From contig NAVB01001953.1 of NCBI GenBank assembly GCA_002179805.1, positions 1 through 21,650 of the forward strand: a stretch of 21,650 bases of DNA. Direction: 5' to 3'. Under the pieces are notes generated by a model that worked only from the letters and a program-made list of their open reading frames with translations, ran no database searches and was not told the DNA's origin. Shown here one piece after another: positions 1-7,462 of the stretch (position 1 is its first letter; each line of letters opens with the position of its first letter). This DNA comes from Acanthamoeba lenticulata. Its lineage: Eukaryota; Discosea; Longamoebia; Acanthamoebidae. A program made the position numbers and the translations under genes.

Positions 1-230
1 GGGAAGTCTACGGCTGCCAACGTGCGCGCGGCACTCACTTCATCCCTTCCTTTTATTCTTCCTCTTCTGCAGCACTGTTGGTGCCGCTGGAGGTGGTGCT
101 GTGTACAATGCTTGCCAACCACACAAGCCTGGCGGCTGCGGTCTTGACCATCTGGCAGGACAAAGGTGCCACGGGCTTCTACAGCGGCTTTGGCTGGTTC
201 CTCGTGGCCCACTACTTGTTCTCCATCTGA
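1..230 (+). CDS. SLC25-type mitochondrial/outer-membrane carrier, C-terminal exons (5' end outside window)
   Basis: Two terminal exons are visible: 1-21 and 73-230, ending in TGA 228-230. The intron 22-72 starts GTGCGC and ends CTGCAG. The joined frame gives a segment with PLEVV followed by LTIWQDKGATGFYSGFG and a short hydrophobic tail. This matches the third repeat of the SLC25 carrier family: a P-x-[DE] helix start, then an acidic-Gly turn and a GFYxGF motif. The usual basic residue after P-x-[DE]-x-x is absent (PLEVVL), which recalls degenerate members such as SLC25A46/Ugo1 rather than classic metabolite carriers; that subfamily call is inference. The intron is 51 nt with no in-frame stop, so a continuous frame cannot be excluded. 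A possible AATAAA lies at 535-540, which would make a 300-nt 3' UTR. Confidence 0.5.
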   Translation, partial: EVYGCQRARGTHFIPSFYSSSSAALLVPLEVVLCTMLANHTSLAAAVLTIWQDKGATGFYSGFGWFLVAHYLFSI

Positions 231-1035
231 TCCCTTAGATGTGATGTTGACTGGCAAGAAAACAACATAAACACATGCCATGTGTAGCTGCCTGTGTGGG
301 AGGTGTTGAGGCAAAACACAAAGAAGGTCTTATTCTATTTGTGTCAATTTGGTTGTGGTCCTGACTATGCATTATCTTTGTTGGGAACAAAACAATGTAA
401 AATTATATACCAAATATTAACAGTTTCAAACTGGATGGGTTTTTATGACATGTTCACCTACTACTTTTCCACTGCCAAAAAAAGCTGTATTGGATTCTGC
501 TATGCTAAAAAATATGTATGGTGATTTTTGCCTCAATAAATTTTGCTCAGCTTAACAATTATATGATAATTTAGTTTCTAAATTTAATAATCAACTTTTT
601 TGATCTTCTTTTTACAACTTTAATCATTTAATCTTTTTCATCAAGGTACTTTTTAATTCACAAATAATTCAACAATTGAGCTTATCACTAAAAAGCCTGA
701 TGATGGAATTATTGTTGTTGTTGGAAAAATAAGTAGTCTGGTTAAATGTTGTTCAACCATGAAAGATATCAGACATACATGGTCCAATTTTGATGAAAAA
801 AACAATGAACAATAACATCTTTATATGATTTTTTGATCTTGCAAGCTAAAAACAAATGTTAAAATATCAAAAAAACAACAACAACCAAGATTTGTGACCA
901 TGTACATGGTCAATATATCATATCCATTTTAAATGTATTCATGTATACAATCTCAATGTTTTGAGTATTTGTATTTTGTTCAAGTGAAATGAATAGAAAA
1001 CCCAGCATCGAGAGGGATATACGTTTTGAATTGGG
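231..1035. other. AT-rich intergenic stretch / probable 3' UTR and spacer
   Basis: About 800 bases are clearly richer in A and T than the GC-rich exons on either side. An AATAAA at 535-540 may end the transcript of the upstream carrier gene. A 76-codon frame at 294-524 begins with GTG and has no family motif; I treat it as chance. A second frame open from 657 to the stop at 813-815 (52 codons, no ATG at its start) reads unusually like protein (contains KKPDDGIIVVVGKISSLV), but I do not recognise it. An 18-bp palindrome is listed separately. I see no convincing gene here. Confidence 0.5.
895..912. repeat. 18-bp perfect palindrome
   Basis: TGACCATGTACATGGTCA equals its own reverse complement over all 18 bases. 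The flanking bases (G before, A after) do not extend it. Part of one arm, TACATGGTC, also occurs as a direct copy at about 777-785 (acaTACATGGTCcaat). It could be a dimeric factor site or a cruciform-prone spot; no function can be read from the sequence. Confidence 0.8.
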
Positions 1036-1072
1036 GCATCGGAATCATCGGGTTCAATTCCCGGCGGATGCA
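1036..1072 (+). pseudogene. tRNA 3'-half relic (T arm plus acceptor strand)
   Basis: A T stem-loop TCGGG-TTCAATT-CCCGG occupies 1048-1064, followed directly by CGGATGC and a discriminator A (1065-1072), as at the 3' end of a tRNA. The loop and stem form a good Pol III B box (GGTTCAATTCC). GCATC at 1036-1040 can pair with GATGC at 1067-1071, giving an acceptor-TPsiC minihelix without D or anticodon arms. A T5 run follows at 1078-1082, like a Pol III terminator. The acceptor end resembles tRNA-Gly of the GCAT type. A second partial 5' match, GCATCGA, lies at 1005-1011, but I could not fold a complete cloverleaf from there. Confidence 0.5.
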
Positions 1073-1163
1073 TTATCTTTTTGACTGTTGTTTTCAGCCG
1101 CAGGAACTTTTGTATCTTTTTTTATTGATTTGGTGCGACGAGCCACAGCCGCAAGAACCAAAG

Positions 1164-2380
1164 ATGCAAAGGATGCTCAATGCCTGGCTGCCCCGGTCGG
1201 TGACACTACAGGTCATGGCTGCAGAGCGATGGTGGCGCACAGCCCTGGCGCCAAGCACTCGCCTAACGATTCAGAGTGCGCTCGTGTTCCTTCTGGCAGC
1301 GGTGCTTTTCGTGGTCCTTCTCCGCCTTGCGCGATGGGTCCTCGTGCGCTGGCGTCGAGCCCAGTTGAAGGGACGTGTGGTTCTGGTGACTGGTGGGGCC
1401 AACGGGCTGGGTCGACACTTGGCCCGGCAGCTGCACACTCTCGGCACCACGGTCGTGCTTTGGGACATCGACAGCGAGGCCCTCCGCAGTGCTGGTAGCT
1501 CCTCTTGCCTCCGCCCCCTTTCACTTTGAAACGTATTTATTACTTCCCTTGCCCCGGGCCAGATGAGGAGCTAAAGGAGCGCGTGCACACCTACTTGGTC
1601 GACCTCACGAACCGACGGGCCATCGCCGATGTGGCAAAGCAAGTGCTCCAGGAGGTCGGCCCAGTGGTACGGCTCGCTTGCCTCTCGGTTCAAGGAGACG
1701 CCGCTGAGTGCGAGGCGCGAACACACGTATCGAACGCAGGACGTGTTGATCAACAACGCGGGGGTGGTGAACGGCAAGCCCATCCTGGAGGCCACCGATG
1801 ACGAAGTGATGCGCACGCTGGCTGTCAATACGCTGGCGCCCTTCTGGACCATCAAGGCCTTCCTCCCCTCGATGAAGCAGCGCAACGCGGGCCACATCGT
1901 CACCATCGGCTCCGTGCTCGGCATCTTTGGCGGAGCGCGCTTGACGGACTATGCGGCGAGCAAGTTCGCCGCGTTTGGCTTCGCCGAGTGTTTGCGCATG
2001 GAGCTCAAGAGCGAAGGGAGCCCTATCACCACCACCCTCGTGTGCCCCTACCACATGAACACAGGTGCGTTCGTCATTCATTTCAAAAGTTGTACACTTT
2101 TAAGGCTCACTGGACGTGGCGGACAGGCATGTTCGCGGGGGTGCAGGTGCCGTGGTACAGCCGTCTCATGTTCCCGGTGCTCGAGCAGAGCAGCGTGGCG
2201 CGACGCACCGTGGAGGCCATCCTCCTGCGCGAGGAGGTGGTGATCATCTACGCCTCTTTCTGGCTCGTGTTCCTTCTCCGTTTGCTGGCGCCCACGTGGC
2301 TCATGGACAGGCTTGCCAGCGCCCTCGGCGCCTTCGACGGGATGAAGACCTTTGTCGGCCACGCCAAGAAATCTGCCTAA
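1164..2380 (+). CDS. Membrane-anchored short-chain dehydrogenase/reductase (SDR16C, RDH10/17beta-HSD11-like)
   Basis: Exons 1164-1494, 1563-1666, 1740-2064 and 2127-2380 join in frame to 337 residues. Residues 37-60 form a hydrophobic N-terminal anchor followed by a basic stretch, as in ER or lipid-droplet SDRs. Then come the cofactor motif TGGANGLG (76-83), NNAG (150-153), catalytic Ser in IGSVLG (about 203) and YAASK (Tyr216, Lys220). A second hydrophobic segment lies near the C terminus. The family oxidises or reduces retinoid, steroid or fatty alcohol/aldehyde groups with NAD(P)(H); the substrate here is unknown. Asp101 after the beta2 strand (VLWDID) suggests NAD(H) preference, an inference. 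Later in-frame Met codons (residues 4 and 18) are possible starts. It converges on NAXD, with a tRNA-Val gene between them. Confidence 0.88.
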
Positions 2381-2530
2381 GAAGAGACAAACGTTTTGTG
2401 TACTATTTATGTGAGGTCTTCGTGTTCTGACTCGCCCAACGAGAAGTCCTTCCTTGCTAGGGACACTAGTAGGGCTCGCTGACAGCCCAAGGTGGCAAAG
2501 GGCCAGGTGCTGCACCCAATTTTATAAAAA

Positions 2531-2570
2531 AAAAGTAAAAGGGATTATTGAAAAGTAAAAAAGGGATTGA
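2531..2570 (+). repeat. Imperfect tandem repeat, 2 x 20 bp
   Basis: AAAAGTAAAAGGGATTATTG (2531-2550) is followed immediately by AAAAGTAAAAAAGGGATTGA (2551-2570), the second copy carrying two extra A residues before GGGATT. It lies in the 3' flank of the SDR gene, just before the terminator side of the minus-strand tRNA-Val. It is likely a local slippage product. Confidence 0.7.
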
Positions 2571-2632
2571 TTCCCTCACACAGCAGATCGCTTGAATATT
2601 TATTTTTAATAGCAGACGCAACAAAAACGATT

Positions 2633-2703
2633 GATTCCGGCGAGTGTCGATCTCGCGACCTCAAGTGTGTTAGACTTGCGTGCTACCGTTGCACCACGGA
2701 ATC
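2633..2703 (-). tRNA. tRNA-Val(AAC): tRNA-Val(AAC), copy 1
   Basis: The minus strand folds as a complete 71-nt cloverleaf: acceptor GATTCCG/CGGAATC, D arm GTGC-AACGGTA-GCAC, anticodon stem CAAGT/ACTTG with loop CTAACAC (anticodon AAC, read as IAC for GUU/GUC), 5-nt variable loop, T arm GCGAG-ATCGACA-CTCGC, and discriminator A73. The T loop starts with A at position 54 instead of the usual T. A T5 run (AAAAA on the plus strand at about 2623-2627) is the likely Pol III stop. The 5' flank TAAGCAGATT is shared with the other Val copies, and is repeated once more about 30 bp further upstream of this one. Confidence 0.95.
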
Positions 2704-2842
2704 TGCTTATACTTGGACACTCCAGTGCAATCTGCTTAAAATGTCAACGAATGTCTGGCACCAAAGGTGGGCGCAAGCCCGCGGAATTGCGCTGATGGTT
2801 GAGTGCGCACAGAACGTTCTTGGGGTAAAAGTCAAGCTAGAG

Positions 2843-4303
2843 TCAGGAGCTGGTGGGCTTCTCCAGGTGAGAGGCAAACACATGGCCGATCTCTTCGATC
2901 ATATCGGAGACGAGTGTAGAGCGACCTTTCTTCGCAAAGGCGGCCTTGTTGACCTCTCGCGTCATGAGGCAGCCCGCGTACCCCGCCAGCACGTTGGGCG
3001 AGAACTTGAGGTTCTCCCTGTTCGTCCTTCATTAGGCGATGGACTCACCAAAGCGCCTTTGTGTGGTGTGTGTGTGTGTGGTGCTTGCGGCGTGCGTGGT
3101 GGCGTACTTGTGCTTGTAGGCGTGTGCCCACGAGAGGAAGGTCCCAATGGAACCCGATGTGATGTCACCTTGCCCGCCGCACCGCCTCGGGCTGCCCTCT
3201 TCCGTGCATTCAATCACTTTGCGCGTACCACCCGTGTGAGTTCTTCTTGTAGGGGTCAAAACGTTTTGAGGAGCACGAGATCCAAGCAAGCACCGTACCG
3301 TAGTGGCCATCGCTGATCTTGTCGATCTGCCCCTTCTGCACAATCGTGACGTGCCCCATCCTTCATCGATATAGATGTGATGAATGTGACAGCTCAGTCA
3401 GACTAAAAGGCCAAGACTTGGAGGAGAAGGTCTCGTCCAGTACGCACTTTGAGGCAAGCTCCTGTACAGGCGTGTCCTCCTGGCAGCCAGCGGCCTTGCA
3501 CAGGCGTTGATACTCGGGGAAGTTGGGGGTCAGCACCACTTCCTGCGCAGTGGCGTTCTGCAGCGTCAGCCGCAGCTGTCGGAGAGCAAACACGATAAGA
3601 CCTAATGACGATGTACCTTGTAGTCCTCGACCAGAGACGGCCACTCGCACACGACGTTAGAGATGCCGTCCTGCTCCCCACCCAATCGCGTCTTGAGTCC
3701 ACTGCAGTTGAGTTCCTCAGTGCGACCGATGGACGTACCCCGTCGATGACCAGCGGCATCCGGTTGCTCTTGGCGTGCTCAATAATACGCTTGGCGCAGA
3801 GCTGCACTGCTTTGTCGCGACCCAGGCCCGAGCCGAGCACGAGGCCGGTGAACTTGGGCAGCCACTCACCGATCTGCTCCATGGCCGCGTCGACCCCGCG
3901 CTTCTCCTCCTCCCTGGGCCGAGAAAAGGGTGGATCAACAACCCACCCTCCCTGCGTGGAAGTGAGGCAAAAGAAGAGGAGGAAAGTGGGCGCACGTGAG
4001 GTCGCCGCCTGTGGAGGAAGAAGACGACGAGGAGCGACTGGGCAGAAGCGGGTGCACGATGACGTCGGGGCAGTAGGACTTGATGGCGGTTGCAGCTGAC
4101 TGCGTGCAGATGACGTGGGCCAAGTCAGCGCCTGTGCGCAGAGCGCTGATGGCTACAAAGTAGGGCGCGCCAGTATACTCAGCACTGCCGCCGATTACAC
4201 CCAGCTTGCCACCAGCTCCCTTGTGCAAATGCTGCGCCATAGGGGGAATAAAGGTCCGAATCTCTTCGATCAAGGCTGCACGAGTGCGCGTGGAGGTGCT
4301 CAT
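2843..4303 (-). CDS. NAXD: ATP/ADP-dependent NAD(P)H-hydrate dehydratase
   Basis: This enzyme repairs damaged NADHX/NADPHX by ATP-driven dehydration. Minus-strand exons 4303-3996, 3913-3739, 3691-3617, 3575-3448, 3360-3299, 3216-3108 and 3017-2843 join to 343 residues, close to the family length. Landmarks in order: [26 protein letters not shown] (nucleotide-binding), [41 protein letters not shown] (the Asp of GGQGD is catalytic in the family) and [14 protein letters not shown] near the C terminus. The start ATG at 4303 precedes [14 protein letters not shown]; there is no obvious targeting peptide. Introns include very short ones (47 and 41 nt). The exon 2/3 join is the least certain: the usual IDADGL motif is not restored by any canonical splice I tried. 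A (GT)n run at 3062-3079 lies in the last intron. The gene shares a divergent promoter with the U2A' gene. Confidence 0.9.
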
Positions 4304-4677
4304 TGCGTGGAGGGAGGTGTTTTGCGTTGTGTTGTTGCGTGTGAAATCTGCAGTACTGTTTTTGGAGTGCCAGTGCGTGGTCTCGAACCCTGCGCTGCGC
4401 CTGACGGGCCAAAAGGCAGACTTTTCCTGGCCTTTTTTTCCTCGTTTGCTTTGGGCGATCTTGTAATTTGGTACCGACGTTGGCGGTAAGACACAGATCA
4501 CACTTGATTCTTGCCATTCTTTTGCCTTCTTCTCTATCTCTCTTCGTGTTTATCGTTTTCCTCGGTGCCAATTCGCTTATTCCTTCATTTTGATCTTTTC
4601 AGCGCTAAAACCACAACCTACATCCACCCCTCTTTGATATTCCAATTTCAGCAGGCTTTAGAAATACTCCATACACA
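4304..4677. promoter_or_regulatory. Shared divergent promoter region, NAXD (-) / U2A' (+)
   Basis: These 374 bp separate the two start codons. The U2A' half is pyrimidine-rich with T-tracts and CTTC/TCTC runs. No clear TATA box was seen near either start. A B-box-like string (GGGTTCGAGACC on the minus strand, about 4380-4391) is present, but its T stem does not pair well and I do not call a tRNA. The region probably carries both 5' UTRs and core promoters. Confidence 0.4.
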
Positions 4678-6189
4678 ATGATCAAACGCCTCACTGCCGA
4701 CTTGATTGCTCAATCCCCGCAGTACCTCAACCCCCTGCGAGAGCGTGAAATCGACCTTCGAGGTTCGTGACGCCGCCATCACGCCTCGCCGCGAGCGAGT
4801 GAAAAACGAAATTATTATTGTACGCTGCGGCCGCCCTTCTTTTTCTGACTTTCATGTTCTCCGCCTGCATTCGCTCGGACCAATGCGTGCCTCTCCCGCG
4901 CATTTTGATGTTCAGGAAACAAAATCTCGGTCATTGAGAACCTGGGCGCCACGCAGGTAATTCATCCTCGACTTTTGATACCAACGCTGGCATGCACTCA
5001 CTCATGCTTTATGTACCGCGGTTGTTCGAAAAGGATCAATTCAATTCGATAGATCTGAGCGACAATGAGATCCAGAAGTTGGAGAACTTCCCCCTTTTGC
5101 CCAAGCTCAAGATGCTGCTTTTGAGTAACAACCGCGTAGCCCGCATCGCTCCGGGTAACCCCTTCCCTCATGCGCGCCCCCACATGGCAGCTGCCTCTCT
5201 ATGCAACGCGCTCGCGCACGTTCCTGCTTGTAGTCACGTGTTGATCTAACGTATCGTCATGCTGTTCTACATGTTTTTTGGTCTTGGTCCGGTTCCTTCT
5301 CCTGGTCACTGTCGCCCTTCGCGTACGCGTCCAAATGCTATGTGACAGGTTTGGGCGCTCATATCCCTAACATTGACACTCTCATCCTCAGCAACAACAA
5401 GATTGAGTCCTTGAGTATGCGTCACCCTCTTTCACTGTCTTGTAGTGAAGCTTTCTGAAGCTGACCATGGCCTTTCCTCTTTCCCCATTACTCCCATTCA
5501 TTACACATCAGGCGAGCTCGACAACCTGGAGAGCTTTAAGAAGCTCAAGATGCTGAGCCTGCTGGGCAACCCCGTCACACAGAAGCCTAATTACCGGCTG
5601 CACCTCATCGCCAAGGTGCCCAGCCTCAAGGTCATCGACTTCAGGAAGGTGAAACCGCGGGTACCGTCAACCGCCTTTATTCTCTTACTGATTACGAGTC
5701 TCTTCCTTCCCTTTTGGAGCTGACGTGGGAGCTTGATCATGGGACGCGTAATCAACAGGAAAAGGCCGAGGCGCGTGAGCTGTACGGTTTGGGGAAGAAG
5801 GGCGCTAAGGTCTCTCCCTCCTCCACGGATCAATCTGTTTTGGGTTGTTCGCCAGAGTTGAAGGCTCATGCTCGAGTTGTCGCGTCAATACAGGAGTCCG
5901 AGTCGAAGGTGTTTGTGCCTGGCCAGCCAACGGAAGCTGAACTCAAGGCGCAGCAGGCCGCGCGGGCCGAGCAGATCAAGGTTCAATTTCGTTATTTTCT
6001 CAACTTCTTTCTTGTTGTTGAAGGCTGATTGTGGTGCTCTTTGCCCGCATCCTGTCACAGGCGGCCATCCAAAAGGTATCCACGATGGAGGAGGCGCAGG
6101 CGCTGGAGCGGTCGCTGCAGGAGGGGAACTTGCCAGCTTCCTCCACAGAGAAACCATCAGCAGATACCATGGAAGAGGGCGCACAATAA
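4678..6189 (+). CDS. SNRPA1: U2 snRNP protein A' (leucine-rich repeat, SNRPA1/Lea1)
   Basis: Exons 4678-4762, 4916-4956, 5034-5154, 5349-5414, 5512-5660, 5759-5809, 5894-5980 and 6061-6189 give 242 residues (the human protein is about 255). In splicing, the LRR domain of U2A' binds the RNP domain of U2B'' on U2 snRNA stem-loop IV. Visible parts: the N-terminal MIKRLTADLI...YLNPLREREIDLRGNKI, typical of the family; LRRs with LDLSDNEI-, LLLSNNR- and LILSNNK-type strands; the cap LSLLGNPV...PNYRLHLIAKVP and VIDFRKVK; then a charged tail with EAELKAQQAARAEQIK and an acidic end. The 84-nt interval 5810-5893 is in frame and stop-free, so its intron status is uncertain; I splice it because the joined KGAK-ESESKVFVPG fits the family better. 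The stop codon overlaps an AATAAA. Confidence 0.92.
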
Positions 6190-6190
6190 A
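6185..6190 (+). other. Poly(A) signal overlapping the U2A' stop codon
   Basis: AATAAA at 6185-6190 contains the TAA stop (6187-6189). If used, it implies a 3' UTR of only about 15-30 nt. Confidence 0.5.
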
Positions 6191-6325
6191 TATGCACAGG
6201 CATGACAGCACAGCGTCCGTCTCTGCCCAACAACACAGTGTGGCGGAGAGGTTAACGGTTCCGTCTACAGCATGGATTCATTTGATTATCAGTCTTTCGC
6301 GCATCGTCTCCGACATTAATAAGCG

Positions 6326-6396
6326 GATTCCGTGGTGCAACGGTAGCACGCAAGTCTAACACACTTGAGGTCGCGAGATCGACACTCGCCGGAATC
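6326..6396 (+). tRNA. tRNA-Val(AAC): tRNA-Val(AAC), copy 2
   Basis: It is identical over all 71 nt to the copy at 2633-2703, with the same cloverleaf, AAC anticodon, A54 T loop (ATCGACA) and A73. The 5' flank is AATAAGCG; a T5 run follows a few bases after the 3' end (about 6401-6405). It lies between the 3' ends of the U2A' and phosphatase genes and faces the tRNA-His gene at 6641. Confidence 0.95.
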
Positions 6397-6640
6397 AATC
6401 TTTTTGATTTCTATCCCTTTTTTACTTTTTATGCATGCTCCCGACGACCACGCAGGTCGCTCCTGTGCGAGGCAGCCTCCCGCGCTCGCCCTAAAAATCA
6501 ACGAACGAAACCTTTTTTCCCTTTACTCTCCTTGCGACCAACTCAGTCGCCTTGGAGTGTTCAATGCTCCATTTGAATAGGAGCAGCAAGGATTAGAGAA
6601 CAAACCTGTTGATGTTCCCCTGCTGGGGATGCAAAAAGTT

Positions 6641-6710
6641 GCCAGGACCGGGAATTGAACCCGGGTTGTTGGTACCACAAACCAATGTACTACCACTATA
6701 CTATCCCAGC
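6641..6710 (-). tRNA. tRNA-His(GTG): tRNA-His(GTG), copy 1
   Basis: The minus-strand 70-nt cloverleaf has acceptor GCTGGGA/TCCTGGC (two G-T wobbles), D arm GTAT-AGTGGTA-GTAC, anticodon arm TTGGT-TTGTGGT-ACCAA (GTG), T arm CCGGG-TTCAATT-CCCGG and A73. The encoded -1 base is T, so the G-1 needed by histidyl-tRNA synthetase would have to be added after transcription (Thg1-type, as in other eukaryotes). A T5 run follows on the minus strand. The 5' flank ATTTTATAGCT is shared with copy 2, with one base changed. Confidence 0.95.
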
Positions 6711-6790
6711 AGCTATAAAATGCTACATGCTCTCTCCGGCATTGAGTACTCCTCTGGGGGGGAACAGGAACAAGGCAATGGTTTGTTACT

Positions 6791-7366
6791 TTATCCGTTA
6801 GCCTTGTGTCGTGTGAGGTACCTGCGCTCTTGCGTGGTGAGTGCAGGGGTGTGTCCGCCCTCATTCTCGCCCGCTGTGAGCTGTGGAAGAGCGTATTGAA
6901 GCTTGTGCCAGAGACGCAACTGGTCCTGAAAGAGCATCAAATTGGAGGCAACCGGACGCCTGTGGTTGCCGACGAATCGCCACGCCTCTTCGTAGTCCCA
7001 GCGATTCACTGCCATAAGGTAGGCGATGACAAAGGAGGCGCTCCTTGAAATACCGAATTGACAGTGCACCAGCACTCCTCCTTGCCGCCTGCCCTCTTCG
7101 ATGAAGGCGATAGCCTCGGGAAAGAGAGGCACGATGGGATAGCGTGGATTGTCTTCAACGTGGAGCTGCTTGTAGGTGAGTTGAGGGCCATGTTGCTCGT
7201 ACGTAAAGTCGTTCAAGCGTGCAGGGATGAGCACGTGGGTGATGCCCCGGGCCTTCAACTGTTCGAGGGGAGCCGAACCCGCTTCTTGACTACCAAGGTA
7301 GAGTCCATCCAGTATCCTGTTGGCTTCTCGACTGAATTGATCGTTCACCTCCGTTGTGCGTTCCAT
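6791..7366 (-). CDS. Dual-specificity (DSP-type) protein phosphatase
   Basis: This is a single exon of 191 residues from ATG 7366 to TAA 6791. The frame is open further up to a GTG at 7432, but an in-frame TGA lies just beyond and the first ATG is at 7366. The catalytic P-loop is HCQFGISRS (His101, Cys102, Arg108, Ser109), matching HCx5R(S/T). Asp72 in HVEDNP is the likely general acid. The start of the domain reads ILDGLYLGS, as in small atypical DSPs, and the C-terminal helix follows from YEEAWRFVG. The family dephosphorylates Ser/Thr/Tyr or sometimes other substrates; which applies here is unknown. No extra domains are present. Its start lies 96 bp from the CPI1 start on the opposite strand. 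Confidence 0.87.
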   Translation of the reverse strand: MERTTEVNDQFSREANRILDGLYLGSQEAGSAPLEQLKARGITHVLIPARLNDFTYEQHGPQLTYKQLHVEDNPRYPIVPLFPEAIAFIEEGRRQGGVLVHCQFGISRSASFVIAYLMAVNRWDYEEAWRFVGNHRRPVASNLMLFQDQLRLWHKLQYALPQLTAGENEGGHTPALTTQERRYLTRHKANG

Positions 7367-7462
7367 TTGGTAATGTGGTAAATCAAAACCGTCTCTTTCG
7401 GCGCCAACAACCAGTTTTGTTTTTGCCGACACGGGGCCAAATCAACAGGATCTCTAGCCCGC
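7367..7462. promoter_or_regulatory. Compact divergent promoter, phosphatase (-) / CPI1 (+)
   Basis: Only 96 bp separate the two start codons, so both core promoters and 5' UTRs must fit in or overlap this gap unless an upstream exon was missed. It is mixed in composition, with TTTTGTTTTTG in the middle. No TATA box is obvious. Confidence 0.45.

Noticed and set aside
294..524. 76-codon frame in the AT-rich region
   Set aside because: It starts with GTG, lies in the probable 3' UTR of the carrier gene, and shows no motif.
3062..3080. (GT)n run as a functional repeat
   Set aside because: It is a simple dinucleotide repeat inside a NAXD intron; nothing suggests more than slippage.
4340..4410. 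Possible minus-strand tRNA with a GGGTTCGAGACC B box
   Set aside because: The T stem mispairs, there is no D or anticodon arm and no T run after it; it lies in the NAXD 5' region.
7364..7432. Longer N terminus for the phosphatase starting at GTG 7432
   Set aside because: A GTG start is unlikely for a eukaryotic nuclear gene, and the domain begins after the ATG at 7366.
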